The translations under genes and the position numbers were made by a program. A DNA stretch of 64,000 nucleotides, from positions 3,125,201 to 3,189,200 of the forward strand of contig OZ026595.1 of NCBI GenBank assembly GCA_964020085.1. Direction: 5' to 3'. This DNA comes from Micromussa lordhowensis (lineage: Eukaryota; Cnidaria; Anthozoa; Scleractinia; Lobophylliidae). Under the pieces are notes generated by a model. That model searched no databases, was not told where the DNA came from, and worked only from the letters and a program-made list of their open reading frames with translations. Positions within the stretch are counted from its first letter, which is position 1. Every line of letters starts with the position of its first letter. This document shows positions 45,357 through 55,359 of this stretch, in pieces.

Positions 45357-48300
45357 TCAGTATTTTTCAAAAGCAAATGTCACGTCATCACCAATCAGCA
45401 TAAACGGCGCCCACCTGGAAGCCTTGATAAAGCCGTGATCTCTCATCCACTTCATGGCCGCGTGAAGAGATACACTGGCACTTTCTCCGCGAACAAGGTG
45501 CTCGTAAAAGCGACTCATCAACTTCTTTGTAGCAGTGTCGTCTAGAGCCCACAGTGCCACCAACACTGAGCGTGCACCGGATCCTAGGAACGAGCGAGCG
45601 ATTCCAATAACTCCCTCAGCTCTAATTTGTCCACGGCCACTGTGACAACAACTTAGTACCACCAGTTTAGCTCGCACTTTAACTTTTGAAATGTCGGACA
45701 TTTTCAAAAGGTAGTCGTCTTCTCGTGGAATTCCGGTATTGGAGCGTGGAGGGGAAAGAGCAATTTCTCCTCTCTCAGCATTGCCATGTGCAGCAATATG
45801 TATCAGACTCACTGAATTCAGCTTCTCAAGTACCACTTTCTTTGTAGCGTCCTGTCCTAACAAAGGGTCAACGCCCAGCCGTCGTGCGATCATCTCTGCT
45901 TCCTTTCTTGCACCAGGCAATGGTACGAACTTTCTATTGACACTTCCCCTGTAAATCACCACACCAACATCAGGATCTCCCACTACCAGAGCACCAGTCT
46001 GACTGTGATAGTCTGCAGGACTGTCCTGGATGAGCTTCAGAGTCGACAAAGAAGGAACCACGCGGCTTCTAAAACGCTCCGATAAAAATTTCCCACTTTC
46101 ATCGAGTAAAGCGGGAAATGGAACGCGGTACAGGTTGCGATCAGGAACAATGATGACTTCAGGCTCGTCAAGTAAATCGGATACAGGATTGACGAGCAGT
46201 TCGTAGAACAATGTTAGACTCCGTTCCGGATCATCCGTATTCCAAGGCTTACCTTGTCGCAAAGTTGCGAGGTTCTCTTCCTGACAAGATTCAGGATGTG
46301 ATTCAATGCTACTGTCATTCAAGGATCGATCTTCGCAAACCTCCTCGGGTAAAATACCAAAGGTCCGGAAGCTTTGAGCCATAATAGCAAAAAATTCATC
46401 CAAATTTCTAGCTACCTCTGCTAATCTGGTGTGAAGAGTCTTTTTGTCCACTATAAGTTTTCGGAACTGAATGACTCCGTTAGTCTTGAGAATCCACAGA
46501 AACACTGTATCATAAAAATAAGAAATGTATAGACAAGTACAGTTACTTTCTTTCTTCATGACAGTTTCAACAACAGTCCATGATTGCGGGTCAGCCGATA
46601 TACGATTTTCAGTACAGTACTGAGTTCCCATCAAGTCTGCTAGGGCTCTAGCCCGTCCAAGCTCTGTAACATAGAGAGCATCCTGAGGATTTCCACTATA
46701 ACAAAACAATTCACTGAGCTGCTGATAGGGAAAAGCCCTCATGTCTGCAAAGGATATCTTCATTTGATCGCTGTCTTGAAGAAAACCGCGCATTTTTTCG
46801 GATTTTTCAATGCTTCGAAATAAAAGGGAAAAAGCTTCCTGAAAGCTCTTTTGTGATAACTTTGTCAATGTTTGTGATAACTTTGTCAATGTAAGAACAC
46901 AATAGCAACGAAACTCAATTTCAGCGTTTCCAATATCTTCACTTATCGACAGTGCCTTCTCAAGATATGCTTCGGCCACATCATGATCGCCGCGAGATTG
47001 AAACACTTGCCCAAGGCTGAGGTAACTTGATGCTTCTCCTTTTCTGTCACCAATTTCAACTGCAATCGCAAGTGCTTTCTGTAAGCAGGCTTTAGCTTTA
47101 TCATTATCGCCAAGTCCTTTATGAAAATGCCCTTCCATTAGGTAACAATCTGCTTCTGCTTTTTTATCACCAATTTCCATGCTGATCGCAATTGCTTTTT
47201 CATGATATTCTTTAACTTTGCCATATTTACCGAGAGCAAGAAACACATTTCCTAGGTTTCCATACCATGTTGCTTCTGTCGCTCTTTCGCCAATTTCCAT
47301 GCTGATCGCAAGTGCTTTTTCATAATATTCTTTAGCCTTGACATATTCACCGAGAGAACAAAACACAGTTCCTAGGTTTCCATACCATGTTGCTTCTGTC
47401 GCTCTTTGGCCAATTTCCATGCTGATCGCAAGTGCTTTTTCATAATATTCTTTAGCCTTGACATATTCGTCGAGAGAGAAAAACAAACTTCCTAGGTTTC
47501 CATAACAAGTTCCTTCTGTCGGTCTGTGGCCAATTTCCATGCTGAGCGCAAGTGCTTTTTCATAATATTCTTTAGCCTTGACATGTTCGTCGAGAGAAAA
47601 AAACAAATTTCCTAGGTTAACATAACAAGTTCCTTCTGTCGGTCTGTGGCCAATTTCCATGCTGATCGCAAGTGCTTTTTCATAATATTCTTTAGCCTTG
47701 ACATAGTCACCGAGAGAACGAAACACAGTTCCTAGGTTTCCATAACATGTTGCTTCTCCTGGTCTGTGGCCAATTTCCATGCTGATCGCAAGTGCTTTTT
47801 CATAATATTCTTTAGCCTTGACATATTCACCGAGAGACTGAAACACAGTTCCTAGGTTTCCATACCATGTTGCTTCTGTCGCTCTGTGGCCAATTTCCAT
47901 GCTGATCGCAAGTGCTTTTTCATAATATTCTTTAGCCTTGACATAGTCACCGAGAGAACGAAACACAGTTCCTAGGTTTCCATAACATGTTGCTTCTCCT
48001 GATCTGTGGCCAATTTCCATGCTGATCGCAAGTGCTTTTTCATAATATTCTTTAGCCTTGACATAGTCACCGAGAGAACGAAACACATTTCCTAGGTTTC
48101 CATACCATGTTGCTTCTTTCGCTCTGTGGCCAATTTCCATGCTGATCGCAAGTGCTTTTTCATAATATTCTTTAGCCTTGACATATTCACCGAGAGAACA
48201 AAACACATTTCCTAGGTTTCCATACCATGTTGCTTCTTCCGCTCTGTCGCCAATTTCCATGCTGATCGCAAGTGCTTTTTCATAATATTCTTTAGCCTTG

Positions 48301-49043
48301 ACATATTCACCGAGAGAACAAAACACATTTCCTAGGTTTCCATAACATGTTGCTTCTCCTGGTCTGTGGCCAATTTCCATGCTGATCGCAAGTGCTTTTT
48401 CACAATATTCTTTAGCCTTGACATATTCACCGAGAGAAAGAAACACAGGTCCTAGGCCTTCATAAGCGATTCCTTCTCCTCTTTTGTTACCCGTTTTTTC
48501 CATGATAGTGATTGCCCTCTCATAAAATTCTTTTGCCTCAGCAAACATACTTTGACTGAGATATATCTGTGCCAGTGCTATGCTAAGCTTACCTTCTTCG
48601 ACTGTATCAACACGCTCGCGGTAAATGGCGAGAAGTTTCCTTCCGCACGCTATTGCATTTCTGTGATCACTAACACGGCGGTACACCTTAAACATGATAT
48701 TATAGATCGCTTTGTGAATTGATTGGCCTAATTGCTTTTCTATACTCAGCGGCTTGTCACTGAGCAAAAGTAAGCTTTCCTTGCATAACTCGATGGCTTT
48801 TAGAGTGCGACCGGTGTTCAAAAGAAAATAAGCAACAACTAAGCTAATAGAGATGGCCTGGATAATTTTTTCTTCGTAATTCATCACGCTTTCCTTGGTA
48901 AGTCTTCTAACTGAAAAATAAACCAAATGAGGCTGATTGTAGAATTTTGCCGTATCACGTAATGAGTTTTGTGTCATTACGAAGCCCGAGAGTAGGGAAA
49001 AAGCTATGGTTGTGCAAATTAGCATTCTTAGTCTGGGCAGCAT
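45357..49043 (-). CDS. TPR-CHAT protein: TPR array with C-terminal caspase-like CHAT domain
   Basis: Intronless frame of 1228 residues with ATG at 49043. Residues 1-25 (MLPRLRMLICTTIAFSLLSG) are basic then hydrophobic, like a signal peptide or anchor. A divergent helical region to about 188 leads into eleven near-identical 40-residue TPR units (189-628, pattern GNLGxVFxSLGEYVKAKEYYEKA), then two or more divergent TPRs to about 708. A linker follows, with a perfect 7-residue duplication (LTKLSQT). The CHAT domain spans about 930-1225: IIVPDRNLYRVPFPALL, HIAAHG with His1086 and LSCCHSG with Cys1133, the expected His-Cys pair of clan CD peptidases. CHAT proteins are separase/caspase relatives; bacterial TPR-CHATs act in antiviral proteolysis. 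The eukaryotic role, substrate and location are unknown. A signal peptide on such a protein would be unusual, and the start could instead be an unspliced remnant. Confidence 0.93.
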   Translation of the reverse strand: MLPRLRMLICTTIAFSLLSGFVMTQNSLRDTAKFYNQPHLVYFSVRRLTKESVMNYEEKIIQAISISLVVAYFLLNTGRTLKAIELCKESLLLLSDKPLSIEKQLGQSIHKAIYNIMFKVYRRVSDHRNAIACGRKLLAIYRERVDTVEEGKLSIALAQIYLSQSMFAEAKEFYERAITIMEKTGNKRGEGIAYEGLGPVFLSLGEYVKAKEYCEKALAISMEIGHRPGEATCYGNLGNVFCSLGEYVKAKEYYEKALAISMEIGDRAEEATWYGNLGNVFCSLGEYVKAKEYYEKALAISMEIGHRAKEATWYGNLGNVFRSLGDYVKAKEYYEKALAISMEIGHRSGEATCYGNLGTVFRSLGDYVKAKEYYEKALAISMEIGHRATEATWYGNLGTVFQSLGEYVKAKEYYEKALAISMEIGHRPGEATCYGNLGTVFRSLGDYVKAKEYYEKALAISMEIGHRPTEGTCYVNLGNLFFSLDEHVKAKEYYEKALALSMEIGHRPTEGTCYGNLGSLFFSLDEYVKAKEYYEKALAISMEIGQRATEATWYGNLGTVFCSLGEYVKAKEYYEKALAISMEIGERATEATWYGNLGNVFLALGKYGKVKEYHEKAIAISMEIGDKKAEADCYLMEGHFHKGLGDNDKAKACLQKALAIAVEIGDRKGEASSYLSLGQVFQSRGDHDVAEAYLEKALSISEDIGNAEIEFRCYCVLTLTKLSQTLTKLSQKSFQEAFSLLFRSIEKSEKMRGFLQDSDQMKISFADMRAFPYQQLSELFCYSGNPQDALYVTELGRARALADLMGTQYCTENRISADPQSWTVVETVMKKESNCTCLYISYFYDTVFLWILKTNGVIQFRKLIVDKKTLHTRLAEVARNLDEFFAIMAQSFRTFGILPEEVCEDRSLNDSSIESHPESCQEENLATLRQGKPWNTDDPERSLTLFYELLVNPVSDLLDEPEVIIVPDRNLYRVPFPALLDESGKFLSERFRSRVVPSLSTLKLIQDSPADYHSQTGALVVGDPDVGVVIYRGSVNRKFVPLPGARKEAEMIARRLGVDPLLGQDATKKVVLEKLNSVSLIHIAAHGNAERGEIALSPPRSNTGIPREDDYLLKMSDISKVKVRAKLVVLSCCHSGRGQIRAEGVIGIARSFLGSGARSVLVALWALDDTATKKLMSRFYEHLVRGESASVSLHAAMKWMRDHGFIKASRWAPFMLIGDDVTFAFEKY
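46851..46892 (-). repeat. Perfect 21-bp in-frame duplication
   Basis: TTGTGATAACTTTGTCAATGT plus one base repeats twice back to back, adding seven residues (a doubled LTKLSQ) between the TPR and CHAT parts of the TPR-CHAT protein. Confidence 0.9.
47160..48479 (-). repeat. Eleven-copy 120-bp coding tandem repeat (TPR units)
   Basis: The array of 11 x 120 bp encodes residues 189-628 of the TPR-CHAT protein. Units are nearly identical at the DNA level (CCAATTTCCATGCTGATCGC and AGTGCTTTTTCATAATATTC recur every 120 bases). Differences cluster at a few codons: W/C at the fifth position, N/T/S after GNLG, C/R/Q/F after VF, E/D, and the two residues after EIG. The outermost unit (residues 189-228) and the last (589-628) are the most divergent. 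Confidence 0.93.
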
Positions 49044-52000
49044 TACATCTTAAGTCTGATGGACTAAATAAATAAATGGTAAAATAGTGCTCGCTGTAAA
49101 AAGGGGCCGAATTCATTTCGGGCGTACAAGTCCAATTTCTCTATTTCGAACTAGTACTGTACATTTCCGATTCACTCAAACCACAAAATGTTGGAACGCA
49201 CAAATCAACTTTGGCTTTTCAAAAGTAAATTCCACATCGTTCAAAGTCGGATTGGTCATTCTGGTCCATATGTGAATAAGCATCTCAAATAGAGAGTTAA
49301 AGAATGACGTTAACGGTGAACGACAAATGAAATAAATTGCGTCTTAATTTGTTTTGTTTCTTTACCTATAATCCTTAAATCAGTCTAACATAAAAATAGA
49401 GAAACAAATTTTTCTAGTCACCGCAAATACCCAAATTCGTTCTTTAGCGTATAAATGGCTAAAAGGTTTGTGCAAAATTTTCCCATTTGCCATAAGCGGT
49501 TTTCTTAATTACCGCTCGATTGTCTTGAGGTTTTTCCTAAACTTCACGGCAATCTTTCTCTTGTGACTTACAACAGCTACTTTGAAGTATTTATACCTTG
49601 GCCAAGCAATACTTTTAATACCTAGCCAAACTCGTAAAAAAATTAAAATTAAGGCATACAATTCAAGAGAAGTTTACTCACCACAACAATGTTGATATAA
49701 AAGCCTGAAGGCCAGCTTGTATTCCTAGCATGGAGTGAACTTCGCTATCAAGCTTGTTTTGTACTCTTTGCTTTAGAAAGTAAAACACCGGATATCAGTG
49801 AAGAAGTCATCAAATCAGACGTTGCACGAGGATATTAGAAAATGAAATTTTCAAGTTTGTCATGTAAGATTTTACATTTTCCAAAAACAACTGAGATGTT
49901 TGTTAACCTATTAATATCATTTTGGATTTATTGCGGGAAGGAAGGCAAATATCATCTTCCATCGTGTATTGTTTACAAAAAAGACGTTACTTGGTTTAGA
50001 GACTACTGCACATATTCTGCTCTAGTGAATATCAAAACGTTTATTTTAAAAACATTTACAGGCGCAAAAAAAAAAATGTTTCCAAGCGTATTTTAGTTAC
50101 ATTTTCCCGAAAATGCGATATAAATTCCAACCAGAAACTGTCAACTTGGAAAAAGTATTTCAGGATATTAAAATAAAACAGACAGACAACCCAGCCGCAG
50201 TTTTTTTTTCTATTTTCGAGTGAGAAGCGAAAAAAGACAAAAGAACCAAAATAGTGACACGAACTCTAAGGGAGGGAGGGAGGGTAAGGGTTGAGGTAGA
50301 CGCGTGTCTAAGCGTTGAACTCGACTCACAGGACTCCCAGTCGGAATCATAAGACAAGCCCCTACCCCACTGAGGAATCCGTACTTAAAGTGATCACTGT
50401 TGGTTTGAGCACCAACAAAACGATAACGTAAGGAAAACAAATTGTCTCGATATTTAATAAAATATTAAATTAAAAAGGAATATATTTTCACCTAATCGTA
50501 CCTTTTCGGTATGTTTCGACGACTTTTCAGGCGGCTTGGTTGAGCCATGTTTTTTTTTTAATTTTTTAATTTTTTTTATTTTATTTTTCCACTTCCACTT
50601 AACATACAGAATACAAGATGTTAGTAAAAATACGTACAGTCAAGAAAGAAATGGAAAGGGCAAAATATAGTAGACTACTTATATGCCCTTTAATTAACTA
50701 CATTTGTTTAGGATAAAAGTAAACTAGAGAGGACAAAGTAAATGCATAGTAAATAAAGATATAGTGATGGAATTGTCAATACTGAGCAAAATAAAACTGG
50801 TAAAGTGCTTTTTTTAATAGTTTTCTAGTTGGCTTATTACGTATAGTCAGGGGAATATCATTCCACTGATTCCCATTCTGGTGATATGCAGTTGAGTTAA
50901 AATACCCACCGAGACTAAACGTGTCTGATATGCCGCCGAAGCGTGGCAAAAAAAGGTACGATTAGGCATTTACGGCACTCAATTTCGTCCATCCCCCAAT
51001 ATCATATCAGTGATTTGATATTACAAGGACAATAGACACGGCTTCTGAATTCCGACTTTGGGTAGGGTACCGGGTACAATAGTAAATAAGATATTACGCG
51101 CGCCAATTGACTACATTCTCATCACCCATCAACCAGCAGTGACAAAGGATTAGGCCCGCCAACAAGAGAGGATGAACCTCTTCCGGGGTATATTGTCTCA
51201 AAGCTATTGACAGCGAATGACTATTTTAAGCACTTAGGTGTCTGACTGATGAAACGTCGACGCGCTTGTTGGTTTTATTTGCGCGAGGTCGCTGTAAAGC
51301 AATATGCGAACAGAAAAAAATCTGGTTGCCACGAGATACGAGGTCAGAATATGGCACTAGTTCTACGTGCAACGAAACTGGAAATAGATTTCAAGAAAAC
51401 AACACAGGGAACCGCGAATCGTTCTCCGCTTAAATCGTCCTCACCTGTTGTAACGAACACGTCAGACAAAAGCTTGTGGCTACCTTAGGTTAAAATTGAA
51501 TCGTTTTATTTCGATAAAAGGCGTCACAATTTATATTCTCAGTCTTTGTAGTCTGTTCACTGTTCTACAGATTTGAGGAGGTTGTGCTGTCATCGGGCCA
51601 AAACAAAGAGACACTTCGTTAGGTGTACACGAATGAAGCGCTATCGACAAGTAAAACCATAGCGTCCGTGTAGAAGCCGCGGTGTCATCCAAGCTGTATT
51701 GCGTACAGTGCACATAGGCGACGTTTTTCAAGGTGGCATTGCGTGACAGTAACACTACTAGTCACGCTAAAACAGCCACATTAAATATTCTAACGCTGTG
51801 ATCCAAGCCACAGCTTGCAAGCTGTAAACACGAGCTGTCATCAACGTCTCTTTTTCGTCTCCATCGCAACCGTCGCACGGCAAGCACGTGACAGATCCTG
51901 CATAACACACGTGATGTAAAGGAAAAATCCGTTGGAAGAGAAATTAAAACAAGGTGCTGGTGATATTTTTTTCAGAATAAGGCTCTGCCTCTACATTGGA

Positions 52001-52071
52001 CCCAATCATTAACTTTGATAAAACTTACGTAAGAGAAACGCATTCGGAAGCTTTCGAACGCACATAGATTT
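49044..52071. other. Intergenic between TPR-CHAT and ELP2 3' end
   Basis: Both neighbouring genes are on the minus strand, so this holds the TPR-CHAT promoter side and the ELP2 3' flank. A LINE remnant lies at 50565-50955. 50270-50290 is a (GGGA)n run. I can assign no promoter or polyadenylation site. Confidence 0.5.
50565..50955 (-). mobile_element. 3' remnant of a non-LTR retrotransposon
   Basis: The minus strand from about 50945 translates without stops to a LINE-like RT C-terminus (SDTFSLGGYFNS then QWNDIPLTIRNKPTRKLLKK), ending at a TGA near 50791. AT-rich untranslated sequence follows, down to an A/T-rich tail at about 50565. The WN-IPL-IR layout is typical of the end of CR1/L2/RTE-type ORF2 proteins. 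It is heavily 5' truncated and of a different family from the L1/Tx1-like LINE. Confidence 0.6.
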
Positions 52072-55000
52072 TTATGTACAAGGATACGATTGTTCCAAAG
52101 CTTGAAGAAGAGTCCATTGGTCACCTGTATCCGTGTTTCCATTCAGACACCAGGAATAAAGAGAGATACGGCCTGATTCTGTGCCAATAGCAAGAAAGTA
52201 TCTAAAAAGACAATGAAAATAGACGGCATCAACCAATAATAAAACGCGGCATACCTTACCAGTGGATGAAATCTTTGAGTAACTTTTGACATGCTAACTT
52301 TGGATCTCCCAGTGAGTAGCCTATAGGACTGATGTCCTCGTCCCGCGGTGAGAAATAGGCTCGGAAATAATCAGGGCGAATAAAAAGCCAAACAAAATTA
52401 CATTGTTTTTACAAAACTGACGCGAATAACGACAGGACGGTACGAACAATGAACAGAGCAGAGGTTGACGAAATGAGAGGGCAGTAGCCTCCTTCGTTTA
52501 GACCAATCCCTAATATTACTACTACATGTGTAAGTTAACAAAGGCTTATTAATTAATTGCTTATTAATTTACCAATCACCAATTAATTATTCCTTTATGA
52601 TTATTTTTGAATTACTAATTATTAAATATTAAGCCCCCCATCATCTCATTGAAGGACGTAAGTCTGTTCAACCTGGGACAACTCAACAGCTAAATAATGA
52701 TCACATCCTACCTGGAGATCTCAGAGAGCTGTGGTGCGATATCTACAGCTGTGGCCGGTTCACCAACATCTAACAGACTGGAAACCGCTTGCCAGTCATC
52801 TTTAGTAGGGTCTTTATCACCCCACATAATAACCTACGGGTAAATAAAAACAACAGCGGTATTAGAACTCAGGATCGACAACAACACGGTGTCTATCAAG
52901 AACCTGTTATTGACATCTTGGATGTTGGGAACTAAGATACGATGTGGTGGGGTGAGGAGGGGGGGGGGGGGGCGAGGAGACCTTGTGGACGGGGGAGGGG
53001 GTGCGGCAAATCGAAGGTCCTGAGTCCCGAGGTCGTACTCACTTTTTTGTCCCTTGAAGCTGTAGCGAAGTACTTGTCATCTCCACTCCACGTGCATGAC
53101 CAAATAATTCTGGCATGTTGATTCTTTTTGTCGCTCCGAGCCACGAGTCTGAACAGAGGTCCTGTAATAAGGAAAAACAGTTCCATCACGTTAGTTACTC
53201 TCTGTAAATAAAAAAAAAAAAACTTCTCCTTGAATAGAATCCAACATTTTTTCCATGGTTTAATCGGTTTTGAGGTCTGGTAAACTGAATGGTATCTGTC
53301 TAACAAGAAGATATTGAGACTTTCCTTAGTCTCACCTTCTTCGTTTTCCATCTTTCGCTTGAAAACGGACCAACAACGGTCACGTGACACAGAGAGAAGC
53401 CGCTGGCCACTGTGATTAAAGGCCATTTGAGTTACAGTTAGTGCGTGCGACGGAAGCACGCACACCTGTCTCCATGTAGCAGTATCCCATAATATTAGCG
53501 CGGCATGTTCCGGTTTTGAGGCCTAAAAAGGCAACAAGAGAACTCGTCAAGTAAAATCACACAAAGAGACGGTATCTGCTGGTGTTAGAATCTCTGAGGA
53601 AGAGCATTGATATGTGCTATGTTGAAATAAAATTATGTGTATGGATGAGCGGATAATTTGTATTTTAACAGCGGTAGTTTAAAGTATTGTATGCATTACT
53701 TGGAAAAAAAATTCGGACGATTTTTAATTTCGGACAAAAATATGTCCGAAATTAAAAGTGTCCGAAACTTTCAAGCGTCCGAAATATTTAAAGTCAAGTA
53801 TAAAGTATATTTAGGAAACGAACTCTAGTTGAGACACTTCTTGAGATAATAACGACTTGAAAGAGTTTTTCTATTTTCTCGTCGGTGTATCTTGAGGGTG
53901 CAGTAAAACTATCATTTTCACAAATGTTCTTTCAGTCTAAAACGTGTGTTTTGTAGACGTTAATCTACGTTAGCGAAGTGTCCGACTTTTGCCGGAAGTG
54001 AGATAAAAAGTGTTCGAAAATTAAACGTCCGAAATGAAACGTCCGACATTTTTTGCAAGTAATGTAGGTATGAAGTTGTTGTTTTTTTTTTCTTTTGTGT
54101 TTTTTTTTTCTGAAACAATTTATATAGGGCTAGGAAGAACGCTTATTAGCGGTAAGCCGTTGTTTGTAAAGCAACAATGTAGATGTACTCCGAGCGCGTT
54201 TTGAGGAAGAGATACAAACCTTGCACACTGAAGCTAGCAATGATCCGTCAGGACTTGAAGCCACACAAAATATTTCGTATCCATGGCCATATCTATGTAA
54301 CAAACGGGAAGAGCAAACGAAACCGTAAGCAAAATATCACTTTCTTCCACATTAGCACATGAAGCTGCTACACGTAGCCACAAAACAAGGAAAAGAACGA
54401 CACCGTTTTATGGAGAACGCTCATTCATCTTCGGTATCAATTCTCCTTCGTGTGAAATTGCTTTAATGCAGTATTTTAGCTTAGGCCTAGTCTCCCACGC
54501 AGCCATTATTTGCGCGACGACGTTTTTCTTGACCCGCGCAATCATACGCAACTTTAGCATTGACCAACTTGGTTGTAAAATTGTCACTGAAATATCACTA
54601 TGACGGATTAACACTGAAAACGAACTGAAGAGAATCACAAAAAAGCGAAATGGGAGCATAGATAGAAAACGAAAATAGAAAGAAGCAAAGATTTGAAAAC
54701 GTCGGCACAAGTTTTATCAAGTTTACATCCATATGCATTTAAATGTCATTTACAATGCTGGGAAGGTATCCTTGTTTGTGATGTCGCCGTGATTTTGCCG
54801 GTCAAAAACCGGTCAAAATGGAGGGAAATCTCTAAATAATAGATTTCTATAAGGTATAATAAAACTCTTACATCAAAGAAGTAATAATGCCTTCTATTTT
54901 TACAACGTGATGTGGCCGTGATTTTGCCAGTCTAATACTGTTACTCTGTCAACTTGAAGTTTAGAGCTCATAAATAACGAAAAGAATCAAAATTACATGG

Positions 55001-55327
55001 AGGGAAATCTCTAGGCATAATAAAATTCTCACATCAAAGAAGTAATATTACATTCTATTTTTATAAGAATATTGTTTTCCGCCACAGCCTGACTATTTTT
55101 ATTTTTCTGCCGATTTGAGGCTACCAAAAATATATTCTTACTAGACAATAGCGTACATGTATTAAGTCTGATATGTTGTACATACATGTAACTTCTTGCA
55201 GTCGAGCATACAGCTAGTGCTGTTTTTGTCGTTTCTGGCTAGTTTTGCCGCTTAAAGAACGGAAGAATTTTAATTGGTTTAGTAAAAAACCATAAAATTG
55301 TATCAGTTGCATTTACAAATTTTTAAC

Positions 55328-55359
<32 letters not shown>

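Noticed and set aside
47160..48479. Regular 120-bp direct repeats resembling a CRISPR or satellite array
   Set aside because: The repeats are contiguous, in frame and encode TPR units of a long protein; there are no spacers.
52932..53465. Single 177-residue minus-strand open frame across this interval
   Set aside because: It reads through two ELP2 exons and the intron between them; the spliced exons 53336-53522 and 53043-53161 explain the conserved parts.
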